From: Guyanagaster necrorhizus
Taxonomy: Eukaryota; Basidiomycota; Agaricomycetes; Agaricales; Physalacriaceae
Reading direction: 5' to 3'
Assembly (NCBI RefSeq): GCF_019112545.1
Contig: NW_025064880.1
Coordinates: 231,968 to 295,967, forward strand
DNA length: 64,000 nt
Position 1 is the first letter of the stretch. Each line of letters starts with the position of its first letter. The translations under genes and the position numbers were made by a program. A model generated the notes under the pieces. It did not search any database and had not been told where the DNA came from. It was given only the letters and a program-made list of their open reading frames with translations. Of the stretch, positions 1 through 10,669 are shown in pieces.

Positions 1-107
1 ACCTCAACTGTATTTGGTGATTGTGTATTGAGTGGTTAGGTGTTGGTGTTTGAGAGTTCATTCCTCATTCACTTCTCTTAGTCACTTAGCTGTTACCAAG
101 CACATCA
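1..107 (+). repeat. LTR-B, 3' end fragment
   Basis: The first 107 bases match the last part of two other copies that end at 9472 and 31120, including the shared final bases CACATCA/CATATCA. The rest lies before the window. The Gypsy protease frame of E1 resumes directly after it, so this long LTR inserted into E1. If the insertion made a 4-bp duplication like the other two, CCAG (108-111) should also lie at its left end, outside the window. Confidence 0.8.
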
Positions 108-944
108 CCAGTAGTTCGAATGGAATCTTCCAGCACTGGCATCGAGTGAAAATGATCTGTCCAGTTTTCCAATTGATTAGCAGATTATGCCTGATCAGCC
201 AATCATGACCAAGGAATATCTCTTTTGTTCCTAGGTCAGTTACTGCTAGATCAATTCTTTCCAAATGATCACCAATCATGAGTCTAAGCTCTACATATTT
301 AGTAATTAATCCAGCTTGGTTCTTTGTCCCATCTGCATTGTAGACTGGGATGGGTGCTGCTGTTGCCTGAGTGGGCAATTGATGCTTGTTGACAAAAGCC
401 CAGTTGATGCTACTCCCTGTGCAGCCACTGTCAATCAAGGCAGTGACTGCATGGGTTGATTGGGATGTTAATGTCTCAATCTGTGCTTTGGCTAGTAAAT
501 CCTTTCCCATGGATTTGGCTCATCAGATGAATTTTCATGGCCCACACAATTTGTCGAACCATTCTAGAGCACGGCATCACTCTGCAACTCACATTCCAGC
601 GATCATATTGTCGATTACTTCCTTGGCTTAGGACTTGTGCATCCAGTTTTTGAGCACAGCTTTTGCTGCTTCTTCATCTTTGGCATCCTTGATGGCTTGC
701 CAAGTCCATTCAGTGTCAAATGGCTTTAGCCAAGTAATGGGGCTCTCTGCCTCTCTTTGGCTCTTTGTCGGTGCTTGAGTTGTCAAAGTTGGTTTCTTAG
801 GCGATTCTAGGTTCTGAGTAATAGGGTCAGATATATTCGAATGCATGCATAATTTAGACATAGGGGTGAAAACTATAGAAGAGAAAATATCAGTCTATCC
901 CTTGTTACTCTTGTCCTTAGCTGAGGCAGTTGAATCACCTACTG
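108..944 (-). pseudogene. E1 pol 5' part: N-terminal segment and aspartic protease
   Basis: The pol frame opens at the gag stop (939-941) in the -1 frame. The first ~100 residues carry a segment seen in every copy here (TEWTWQAIKDAKDEEAAKAV around 660-720), of unknown role. The retropepsin follows: active site ALIDSGCTGSSIN (about 403-442) and the strongly conserved VYNADGTKNQAG and FLGHDWL blocks. A retropepsin cuts the Gag and Pol polyproteins inside the particle. The catalytic Asp-Ser-Gly is intact. The frame is open from 510 down to the break at 107, but upstream stops near 580-620 disconnect it from the start. Confidence 0.85.
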
Positions 945-3900
945 CTCGGCCCCATCTTTTATCTCCTCAGGTTTATCATCATCCCTGAGGTCCTGTTCTT
1001 CCTTCGTTAATTCAGCAATCTGCACCCTGATATCCTCTTACATGTATTTATTCTTTTTCTCCAGGCAGTTTTATGTCATGTGGTCTGATTGGCCACAATT
1101 AAAGCACTTTCCCTCCTTCTTGAGGCAATCCATGTTGAACTGCTTGTCCGTTCTGGTACTTGGACTCTTACCAGTTCATTTTCCATTGTTCTAGGAAGTT
1201 GGGGCTGAGCCACCAGGCCTGGCAGATGTGGTTGTGTGAGAGGTTGAGGGCTTCGAGCCCTGTTCTTGGTACCTGTGCTGGTCTCACAGGTTTATGGCTT
1301 CTGCCTTCTGTTGCTGTTGCTCCTACCACATTAGGACAATTTGTGCCTTCCAATCATTGTAGCCAACCGGAACACTATGGCCAAGATCCAAAATGGTCTT
1401 TAGGTAATGAGGTGGCAGTCCCCACTTCATATACTCGACCATTCGTCCCGAGTCAGCTATGTCCTCCTGGACTCTGGTAAGTTTTCTAAGTTGTTCCAAT
1501 TCATCGAAGTAATCCAGTGCCACCTTGTCATCTATCTTGTATTCTTTCATCTTCGACCTGTGGACTTTTCATACAGCAGAGTCTGTGAACTTGTCATGGA
1601 TCATCTACTTTAGTACTGGCCAGGAGGGATATCGGTGGTGTTGTTGAGTAGTCAACCAGAAGCTAGGGGCCAGCAGTACCTACCATACTTTTGTCTTGTC
1701 TTCAAAGTAGGTGGTGGCATAGTTTACTTTGTACATGTCATAGAGGAAGTATAAAGCAAAGACCTGGAAATATTAGTTGTAGTCCATAAGGAAATGGTCA
1801 ATATCATCTGAAGCCTCTTTAAAAGAAAGGGGCTCCCACCCAAGCATCAGCTTGATGTTTAGTATATGTGCTTTCAGATCAAGAGGCAACATTGGATTTA
1901 GGGGTTCTCCCTCAGAGAGACCAGCCCAATCTGTCAGAGGTTCTAGAAAGGAATGTAAAGATCCATCATCAGTGATGAGACTTCTTGGTGTTGTTGGTCC
2001 TTCTTTTCGTACAATCTGTCTGTCTTTGATGGTCCACCCCTGTGCTGTTGCTTTAGGGTTGTTCTTCTTCAAATTGGTGGGGACTGATCCACTTCCTTCG
2101 GCTTTGTTGGATGGAGGCTGTCCTCCCAATAGTCGGCTTCCTGTGCCAGTCCAGGGATTTGGATGATAGATTCTCAGCTGTCCATAGGATCAGGCTAGCT
2201 GAGATGCCATACTGCAGATAGCTGATGTGGCGAGTGAATACCTTGATGTCGCTGTTCAAATTGATGATGCTATATTTGCCAACTTGGGTGGCATCACACT
2301 TGGCATCCATGGCATTGGTGCCTCCCATTTGCTGAACCTTGGTTGATATGGTAGCATCACCATCATCTGGTAATGTAAAAAGCACTGATTGAAATTAAAA
2401 ATAGCATGCTCAGTCACGGCATACTGTAAAATCTCTTCTCACTCGATGTGCTCAGCAGCAGTATACCTTCATCCTAGGGATGATCATAGCCAGTGATCAT
2501 CCCTCTATAATTCAGCTACCTGCTCTTAGTATAACTGGATGAATTCTTCTTCCTGTGCCTCTTGTTTCCATCGTTTCTTTTCCTGTCCTTGGTGCATGGT
2601 CATGCTGATGATACTCCCTCACTCAAGGATGGGGTCCACTGCCTGGCTGCCTTGATCCTCCTCCTCAGCCTCATCGTCCCCTTTGGCCCCCTTATCGGTG
2701 GTCTTTTTGGGAAGGAAACTGCCTTGCTGGCCAAAGGTTTCCAGGGTGAGTGGGTCGGGGCTGAGTACTCGACTTGGTGTCATCAGATCCAGGTCGAGAA
2801 GTAGACTTCCAGTTGGGCTGCTCTTCTTCTCCTTCTGCTGGCAGTGCCATTGCTCTGCGATACCAGTGGAAGTTTCTATAGAACCAGAGGCAAAGAAAGA
2901 GATTGGCAATTGGCCCATCGAGAACCCTTTTGAGGTCCCTGATAGGGTCAATATGTTTGTTGTCACTCCTGATTGTTCCCCGGTCTGATGGTATCCTATT
3001 TTCTCAGACAGGAATATCATCAGTCTCGGCAATGGTGTCCATCCTGTATGATAACAGATGGTCATCATTGAGGAGTGTTGGCTCTCTGCAGTGGTAGTTG
3101 TTGGCATGGATGGTTCTGGCAGTTGCCTTGGTCCAGGGGTTGGGCTTACTGGCAGGAGTGGCAGGTTCCCAGAATGGAGAGTCGGTAGTGCTGATTGTAG
3201 TAGTACCAGCTGGAGTATTGGTGTAGTGGTTAATCCATATCTGTCTTTCAAGATACTCAGTGAGAGATCGAGGGGTTAGTTGTACTAGGTTTGGTACCAC
3301 TGGATCACATCTTGATAGGTGTGATGCTCTTCCTTGTTTCTGTTTCAGTCTACTGGCCACTCTTGATGCTGCTTGCCAGTATTGGACCTCGTCCCTGTTA
3401 GTGTTATCAAAGAAGAGGTCGGGACTACTGACCCTTGTTTCTCTTCCACTGCTTCTTGTTGATAGGGCATATCAGAGTTGATGTCTGTTGGTACTTCTGG
3501 TGCTTGGAGCCATCCGAATGGCATCCAAGGAGTCTCTAGCCTAGTGCCCAATTCCAGACTGGGCAACAGTGGTTCTTGATGCAGGGATGCTGTGCTCAGA
3601 AGAGGGGATGGGGGTGTCAAGTCAGAGTCGTCGAAACCCTGTAGCTCAAGGGTTTCCAGGGTCTCGGATGATTGCTAATGGGGGTCTTGGGAGATATTCG
3701 TGTTGCTGCTGCTGCTGCTCCTCTTTTCTAGAACATTCTTCAGTCAAGCCTCCAGGCCCATCTTCAGATTCTATTTCTTCAGGGTGTCAGAAAGAGTTTC
3801 GGACAGAGGCAGGGATGTCATAGAGGGGGAGGTCTGGCATGACATTTTAGAGGATTATATGGATATGCTGGAACTCTTGGTAGTATCAAATGGCTCAGAT

Positions 3901-4032
3901 GATAATGGATTGGCATCCATGGCACAGCTGTATGATCACCAATAAACCAATCAATGTTCCAATGATAGAAGCTAAGAGTTTGAAGAACTTGTGAGTAAAG
4001 TTTGGATCAGATAGATTTAGAGCAGGGGGCAT
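939..4032 (-). pseudogene. E1 gag, giant Gag (~1,030 residues), broken
   Basis: Starts at ATG 4032-4030, 41 bases inside the primer site. Residues ~15-40 hold a hydrophobic run, LLASIIGTLIGLLVIIQLC, like a membrane helix. Next come acidic, serine/proline-rich sequence with a poly-Gln tract (3699-3720) and charged coiled-coil-like stretches, then a Retrotrans_gag-like region (about 1323-1900, e.g. the DDIDHFLMDYN block) and a CCHC knuckle near 1070-1115 (CFNCGQSDHMT, stop, NC). The gag stop is TAG at 941-939. The span is not a multiple of three and contains stops, so indels exist. Gags of this class usually have 300-500 residues; the extra ~600 N-terminal residues are unusual. Confidence 0.8.
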
Positions 4033-4073
4033 TCAGTTTCTCAGCATAGTTGGGCCTGAGAAAAGAAAGCAAG

Positions 4074-4088
4074 AAGCTTTAAGCTAAT
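4074..4088 (-). promoter_or_regulatory. E1 primer binding site (self-priming type)
   Basis: Directly abuts the LTR start. On the minus strand it reads ATTAGCTTAAAGCTT, complementary apart from one decayed position to AGCTTTGAGCTAA in the same LTR (4243-4255), which lies ~34 nt after the TATA-like TATTTAAA. No tRNA 3'-end match starting TGG is visible. Self-priming is inferred by analogy with Tf1 of fission yeast. Confidence 0.7.
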
Positions 4089-4604
4089 TGTTAAGCCCAA
4101 ATTCCACATGACTAGTGACACATGATAAACTGACAGAACCTTGCACTTCAGGTTATACTGTCAGAGTTCACTTGTGTGTGACTAGTGTTGTGTAGTCAAG
4201 GCATTTGCAGTTCACTCGAGATAAAATAGTGAAGATAAAACTTTAGCTCAAAGCTGAGGTATTACAGCGAGAGCTATGCTATTTAAATACTGTTCTGTTA
4301 TCATGCTATAAATAAATGTTCACAAAAGATATTGTCTGTCATAGAGCTGTTACTCCTGCTGTTGCCAGACTCTCCACAAAAGCTGTTGTCTTGCTGTTGT
4401 GCTGTTGTTGTTGCACTGCAAGTTGAGGACAAAAGAGGTATTGTCTCTCTCTTCACAGCACACAGCATTGTGATAGGAGAGTGACCAACTGGGTTTGCTG
4501 AGTAAGCATTCCTATGGTTCTAAGCGCTGGTCTAAGTGCTCTGACTAAGCAAGATAGGGGTCATTTCTGAGGAAAAAGAAAAGAAAATAAGAAAAATTGT
4601 AACA
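4089..4604 (-). repeat. E1 5' LTR (516 bp)
   Basis: Bounded by TGTTAAG...TTGTAACA on the plus strand, i.e. TGTTA...TAACA on the element strand. Contains the TATA-like box near 4282-4289, the self-primer 4243-4255 and a TGACTAA (bZIP-like) motif near the right end. Five bases outside it, GTGCA (4605-4609), are the predicted target duplication; the partner lies outside the window. Confidence 0.9.
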
Positions 4605-6050
4605 GTGCAAGCCACTCTATTCAATTGTTTTGGCAGTAATTGATGAAGATTTGTAGATACTTTTTGATTTTTTAGTTGATGCACTCTATTTGTCTATTAG
4701 TCTGTAGGTGATAGACAGTTGATGTATTGCTTTTAACTTGCAGGAGGTGGTAGAGATTTTTCATAAATTTGGAAATGAATTAGGGTCTCTGATCTGAGAT
4801 GACCACTTGAGGCATGTCATATTTGATGTACATCTTATTATACAGTATTTTTGCCTATCTTTCTGACAAAAGTTCAATAGTGCAGACAATTGAAATGATT
4901 GCCTTAGAGAAATGATCCACAATGACTATAATGACATTGAAGCCATTACAGTCTGATAGGACAGTTATTATGTCTATCAAAATATGAATCCACAGTTCTG
5001 TCAGGATTTTATTTAGACAGAAAGATGCCACTTTTGCTTGTGTGCTTGACTTCATCTATTGATATATCTTGCATGCTTTTATATACTTCTCAATATTCTC
5101 CTTCATCTTTGGCAACTAATACTCTCAGAGTATTAGTTCTTTAATTTTAGTGATCTCTGAATATTCTACTATGAGATGGTCATGTAAATGAGTGATGATC
5201 TCTCTATGGAATACATGGTCTTAAGGCATATAGATTCTTCTATCATAATAGATAAGATTGCCTTCCTTCATTATCTCTCTGCTATGATTGATTGATGAGG
5301 CTACCTTCTGGTCTCACAACTCTGTTCTTCTGGTGGCACTTTTAATGCCCTTATGTGCTTCTTCCTCTATAAGCATGACTATGGTCTGAAAATATTTGGG
5401 TTTTAGGATTATTATTTTTTCATTGTCATTCTTCCTTTAGTTATGGTTGGTATATTGACTGAATAGGTCAGCTTTCTTGTTTACAGTTTCAGCTTTATGT
5501 TGAAATACAAAGTCATACTTGGCCAGCTCTGTAACTCATTGTGCTTGACATTGATTCAGTTTCTGAGGAAAGTGGAAGTATTAGAGGTTTTGGTGGTCTG
5601 TTCAGATCTTAAATCTTTGGACTGCCTCTATGAGATAGTGTCACCATTCTGTCAGAATGAGTATGATGATGAGCAATTTCTTGTTGTAAATCTCATAGTT
5701 TCACTCTGTCACTGAGGGCCTTAGATAAAAATATGACTGATCACTATTTACTCTTCTGTTCTTATAACAAAACAGTGCCAATGGCCTCCTCACTAGAATC
5801 TGCTTCCACACAGAATTTTCCATAGCTTATAGATATCACCAGAACAATATTCTCTGCCAGCTGTTTTTTCAGATGATTGAATGCATCAGTTTGAGCAGTA
5901 CTCTAGGTTCAAGGCATGTTGCCCATAAGTTGAGTCATCAGCTGGATAATCTTGCTGTACTCTTTAATAAAGTGGCAGTAAAAGTTGATAAATCCAAGAA
6001 AAGACTGTAGTTTCTTTTTTTTGGTCAGTTCTGGCCACTCCACTACTCTC
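4605..6050 (-). pseudogene. E2: Gypsy pol remnant (integrase core to RT end)
   Basis: Minus-strand remnant with integrase core at the left (DHFSKAI and HILIDIITVLSD blocks at 4890-5000, first catalytic Asp visible), the integrase N-terminal/linker region (5060-5400), RNase H (about 5440-5900) and the tail of the RT connection near 5985-6030 (ELQSF-like). Broken by many stops. The left part was separated by E1. The right part ends where a plus-strand LTR (E3) begins at 6051, so the main RT, protease and gag are absent here. CG is nearly absent, indicating age. Confidence 0.8.
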
Positions 6051-6521
6051 TGTCATGATTTTAGTCTCTAAATCATATCTGGCTGCATTGACTTGTAGCT
6101 TGATTAGAGACCAATCATGTTCAGCCATTTTGACTGAGTTTGAGGCAGTGAAACACAGACTTTGTGCCTGATCACCAAGACTTTTCTATACAGTATATAA
6201 GTTAGTAGTATATAGGAATATGCCTCAGTCTCAAGCTAAGGTCAATATACTGATCAAACTTCTAAACTCTTGATGTGACTACCACTTCAGTATCAACACT
6301 GGCAGTTGTAGCCTATCAACTTCTATATCTCCCTCCTCTTATCATCATCCAAAACTTCTTACTCTCATTCTTCTGCTTTATTTTTAGTTATTGTTGGACC
6401 TCAGCTATTGTAGTACATTTTATTTGTGATTGTTTGGCTATCACCTGACATTTAGCTCAAGACTTCTCATGCTCTAGCTATCATAAAGACAAATTCCAAG
6501 AGTAGGGAGTGTTTTTGCATG
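6051..6521 (+). repeat. E3: plus-strand Gypsy 5' LTR with primer site and leader
   Basis: LTR 6051-6450 starts TGTCATGATTTTA (compare TGTTATGATTTTT in other plus-strand copies) and ends CTGACA. It has TATATAAG at 6194-6201 and, 33 nt on, a decayed self-primer (AGTCTCAAGCTAAG). The primer site follows at 6451-6465 (TTTAGCTCAAGACTT), then ~55 bases of leader before the E4 LTR. No gag remains. More diverged than other LTRs; the 5' flank is CTCTC. Confidence 0.6.
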
Positions 6522-6999
6522 GCTCTCATATCTGCACAGCATGTGATCTTATACACATGATAAACTGATACTGTATCATACTCATATAGTCATGTCAGAG
6601 TCCATCTTTTTGTGTATTTGATGTGCATCAAGGCTTTGAGATAGTCAAGCTCAAAAGAAGAGAAGTATAAAATAAACTTATAACTTGAAGCTGGACTACT
6701 ACAGTGAGAGCTATACTACTTATATACTGTCTGGGTTATAATAAATATAACTACTGCCTATTGTACTGTCCTGTACTATACTACTTGTTTTGCCTGGTCA
6801 TTGAGAAGTAGACAATAGAGTATTGTCTGTGGGCAAAGTGACTGAATACAATAGTGCTGCCTGTCTGTTGTGATTATATCATCTTTCCCATGCCTATCAG
6901 TAGATGCTTAAGATAAAATAGGCATTCTGATAAGATAAGAAATGAAAAAAGATAAAGTAAGATAAGGTAAAAAGATAAGATAAAGAAAGAGTCATAACA
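6522..6999 (-). repeat. E4: Gypsy LTR of the GATA-rich subfamily
   Basis: Aligns along its length with the E6 LTR (17438-17884): ACACATGATAAAC, the self-primer region TTATAACTTGAAGCT, the TATATA box and the final GTCATAACA. The left end is poorly defined. Neither a primer site nor a polypurine tract abuts it, so it looks like a solo LTR. The U3 (6905-6990) contains seven GATAA motifs. Confidence 0.7.
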
Positions 7000-7104
7000 T
7001 CTTGAGATTGTGACAATCTCTGTTGATGCAGAGATATAGAGCTCCACTCATCCATAAAAAAGAATTGCTGGTGCTATCTCTATCTCAATGTTGAGTCTCA
7101 GCTG

Positions 7105-8149
7105 ATGCTGATTTATGAGAGACATCAGTGCAAGGTGTCTCTTCTTCATTCCCATGTCACTGCCTTAGCTAAACATTGTGAAGACCTTGTTGAAAAATGT
7201 GTTAGAGACACTATCAATATTCTTGACTTTGTAGACAGACTTCACCAGCTTGGCATTTCATCTGAGGCTGCTAGAGATTACATCAGACTTCTGCAAGAGC
7301 AGATTAAGCAAGCTGGCCCATAGAGCTCAACTGTTGCCTTCTCTAACATACAAAATAGTGGCAATAAGGATATTGGTGTGACAGACCACAGGAAGGTCAC
7401 TCCACTAGACTTGTCTCAGACCAAGATCAAGGAGTTTTGGCAAAAGCAAGTTGAGAAACCCAAAGCTGCTGCTGAATATCATCAAAAAGCCAAATCTCAG
7501 GTAGTTGAAGAAGCTGCTTGGGTGATACTCCATACAAAGCTCTAATTCATTTATCAAGCATCTATTTCATGGTGGCAGCAGTTTTTTTGAGAGCCATATA
7601 TGTTTCAGCATAAATGGATGCCATCAGATCTGGATATACCTACTGCTATAACCTGAGCATAGTCAGAAATGATCCTCAGAGCTCTATCACTACAGTTCTC
7701 ACTAGTATTCTGGGGCTCAGTGACACTGTCTCACTAAGGACAGCTTCTATTTCTTTAATGGTCCTTGTCTAAACACCTCACCTCACATCTATTGTTGCCA
7801 TTAGTATCTCAGATTCTCATCTTGCTAAGTTGTTCTGACTTAGACAAGTTTATGTCACTAAAAAATTACTTGACAATCTTATCATGGTTCTTCAAGCCCA
7901 GTCTCTGTCTGAACCTATTGCTCAGCCATTCTGGTGACTCATTATTTAGGACCAGTATGTTGATTTTTTGAAACTTTTTGCTTTAATAGACTAAGAATAT
8001 AATCACAATAAAGAGGCAAAAGAGCTTATGGCAGGATATGCCATTATCAGAAAGGATATTGTATCTGCTAAGAAGCCTCTCAGGTCAGAATCCAACTGGT
8101 GCAGAGTGTATGATGCCTGGGCTAGAGGTGTTCAGATTCTTTATCTGCA
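7105..8149 (+). pseudogene. E5 Gag-like protein, N-terminal part
   Basis: An open stretch runs 7105-7323 (72 residues, helical and charged, with repeated Leu/Glu/Arg), ending in a TAG from which the coding character continues with stops to 8149. Near 8090-8149 the reading NWCRVYDAWARGVQILYLHC is a typical block of YR-element Gags. It continues as EAELKVYQEY after the LTR-B insertion, showing that the two parts were contiguous. Function is inferred as the nucleocapsid/capsid protein; assignment rests on position and resemblance. Confidence 0.6.
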
Positions 8150-8153
8150 CTGT

Positions 8154-9472
8154 TAATATATATTGTATCAAGCTAGCCATTCAAGGGCTATAGCTGAGGC
8201 TCTGAGCTGATAGCCATGCTATTCTAAGAAGACTAAAGATCAATGTGGACTTAGCCAAAATAACTTTGCACTGGGTTAATAACCTTGAAGTCAAATTGGA
8301 TTTAGAGAAATAACACCACTATAATAAAATGCCAAGTCAATTTGGACTTAGAAATAGTACCATGTTCAGGCCAATTCTAAATGCCATCAGAGCTGGTATA
8401 CCATAGTCTAGTTCAGGAGTTTATTATCATGACTAGCAGTGAAGTACATCCAGCTAGCACCCAAACCAGGAATAGAAGCAAAATAGAACTCATTAGCCTA
8501 TGGCTAGCACATCTGGTCTGATGTAAAATGCATACAGTGAGGATTCCTCAGGCATAAATAACTAAAGATGTGCATAGTTCAGAGAATAAGCCACAACCAG
8601 AGAGCTTAGCTGCCTTGGATCACTGATTGATCAATTGTAATCAATAGTGAGTCCAGAAGTAACAAGTGAAACCATGGGATGGTCAATTATATAGTAAATA
8701 ATCATGAGATATAGAAACAGAGTGCCAGAGGAGTCCTGGAGTGCCTGAAAAGGATATATGAGGAGTGCCAAAGTGGAATAATAACTTAATTTTGGAGCTA
8801 ACAAGAGAAATAAGTAACTAAACCAAATTATTTATAGATTCTGTATCAGTTAGTTATGTATAAAAGCAGGATGAGGGGGAATCATGTGGCAGACAACCCA
8901 CTCCTGTGATTTAGGCATTCTAGCTCTCAGTAATTAGTCTCTGTATCAGTGGTTTTGTGTGTAACCTTAACTTAGATAGCATTTGTTACTAAGTCACCTG
9001 TATTGAATAAGAGTTGAAGTCTTTATCAGACTTTGGATTTTGGCATAATTTTGTTCTGGCTTAATAAGGGTTTCAGTATTTGGGTATCAGTTCTCTGGTT
9101 TCAAGGACTGTTAGCTAGCCACAGGTGCAGCTAGCTAAGTTTCAGTGCTTGAGAGACTTGATATTAGGTTTTGGAGTTTTCTAAGTTAAGCTGAGCACTA
9201 TAGCTCTGCAGTTTAAGTCTCAATTCACATACTATGTTTTATTCCTACCTCTCTTTGTGAGTATTGCATCTTAGAACATAAGCTAGCCTTGAATAAACTG
9301 CCTTTATATCTTTATATCTGATTTATCTGAGTCTGCAGAGTGCTTCTACTGTACTCAAACCACCCAAACTCACCTGTATTGGTGATCATGCATTAAGTGG
9401 TTAGAGGTAGGTGTTTGAGAGTTCATTCCTCACTCACCTCTCTTAGCCACTTAGCTGTTTCCCAGCACATCA
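8154..9472 (+). repeat. LTR-B, complete solo copy (~1.32 kb)
   Basis: Inserted in E5 gag and flanked by the 4-bp duplication CTGT (8150-8153 and 9473-9476). It ends CATCA and starts TAATAT, where the copy at 29777 starts TGATAT, so the canonical TG was probably lost by transition. An AATAAA-like signal lies at 9293-9298. No open frame, primer site or polypurine tract was seen. It is interpreted as a solo LTR, larger than the ~460-bp Gypsy LTRs here and unrelated to them. Confidence 0.7.
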
Positions 9473-9476
9473 CTGT

Positions 9477-10309
9477 GAGGCTGAACTTAAAGTTTACCAA
9501 GAATATATGATCAGTTTTTCAGACTGTACCTCATGACTCTACAGTTGCCATTCATATTGATGAAGAAGTTCAGCTGTGATATGCTAAGTCCTCTTTTCAC
9601 ATGGATGTCCAAAGTGAACTACAAATTCCCATTCTTACTCAGGTCTTTTACTCTCCTTCAACTTCTTCAGACACAACATGATTTTTATTTGCTTCACTCT
9701 CTGCTGTGAAAAGATCAACAGTTCCATGTGAAAACTGGAATCTGGGTTTCTGCTAAGATCCATATACTAATCACCATAGGCATGGTACTTATAACAAGTG
9801 TGGCTTAAGACACTGAGCTAGAGACACCATTGAATGTGCCAACCTTCAACCAAAAAAGAGACTTAGATTTGGAAGAGGTAACAGCAGAGGTAGTAGTAGT
9901 AGTAGCAGGGCTTAGATCTTTAAGGCCTTAAAAGCACAAATGCAAGGATCAGGATATTGGCCTATGTTTTAGGCATGGCTATGTCTGATCAAATACTTCT
10001 ACATCATCTATATCTATATCTTCTGCTGCTCAATCTACTGAGTCAGCTGATTTTCTACCCTCTCCTCCTTCACATCTACTCAATGATCTATCCTTGCAGG
10101 CTACACTATATGCTTTAAAGGATTTTGTAGTTAACACACTATTCAATGTCAATTGCTTGGAGAATATCCTTTAGTTTCATCTAAATGAACTCTTCATCTC
10201 CTCAGTCATTCATGGTCTTTGGAATGAATTCTGGTCTCTCAATTTTGGGGAATGGAAAGACTCTCTCCATGACAAGACTGAGAATTATGCCACAGATCTT
10301 TGAGATATC
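9477..10309 (+). pseudogene. E5 Gag-like protein, C-terminal zinc-finger part
   Basis: Continues the E5 frame after LTR-B. The key block lies at about 9727-9830: PCENWNLGFC, a stop, then DPYTNHHRHGTYNKCGLRH. The spacing C-x7-C, a third position now Tyr, then His resembles a CCCH finger, followed by a second Cys/His cluster. A basic Arg/Gly/Ser tract follows (RGNSRG and an AGT repeat near 9890-9907). The block looks like an RNA-binding Gag tail. Downstream (10160-10309) the reading leads towards the RT linker, until E6 interrupts at 10310. Confidence 0.65.
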
Positions 10310-10629
10310 TGTTAGATCTAACTGGTATATGATCTGAACATGTGATAAACTAGCACTATATTGTGTTTTAGCAGATGAAGTGCTTTCAAGGCCAATGACA
10401 GGCAAGGCTCAAGAGAAGATAGTATGAAATAAACTTATAGCTTGAAGCTGAGCTACTACAGCAAGAGATATCCTACTTATATACTGTTCTGCTTATAATA
10501 AATATAACTACTATTTATTGTACTGTTTTGCATTTTAATACTGATTCCACACCCTTCAAGGCACTCAAGATAAGATAGGCACTCTGATAAAATAAGAAAA
10601 AGATATAGAAATAGAGAAAAATCATAATA
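10310..10629 (-). repeat. E6 3' LTR (320 bp, internally deleted)
   Basis: Starts TGTTAGATC and ends TCATAATA. Compared with its partner it lacks ~127 bp in two blocks: the CAGTCATGC/GAGTCCACTT part near the left and the GTCTGGTCATC...GTAATTATC part nearer the right. The self-primer region and TATATA box remain. The internal end beside it (CATCCCTCTCTTAAG) matches the polypurine tract position of the other copies. Confidence 0.9.
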
Positions 10630-10669
10630 TCATCCCTCTCTTAAGACTATTATTCTGATGGATCAATTG

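Larger units (their letters stand above)
108..4604 (-). mobile_element. E1: Ty3/Gypsy chromovirus-type element, 5' half
   Basis: Reading right to left: LTR (4089-4604), primer site (4074-4088), very long gag (4032 to 939), then the pol N-terminal segment and protease up to 108, where LTR-B interrupts it. The missing RT, RNase H and integrase should lie beyond the window start. E1 inserted in the integrase region of E2, whose reading resumes at 4605. It keeps more CG dinucleotides than most neighbours, so it is one of the younger copies. Several in-frame stops make it defective. Confidence 0.9.

Noticed and set aside
1160..1480. Plus-strand open frame in E1 gag, and dozens of similar plus-strand frames over minus-strand elements
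   Set aside because: They lie opposite clear Gag or Pol coding sequence, have no family resemblance and arise from stop-poor antisense frames.
6522..6999. E4 as the 5' LTR of E2
   Set aside because: It belongs to the GATA-rich subfamily, no primer site lies on its left, and E3 separates it from E2.
9890..9910. Short AGT repeat as microsatellite or CRISPR-like unit
   Set aside because: A brief Ser codon run inside the E5 Gag tail; no repeat-spacer structure exists anywhere in the window.
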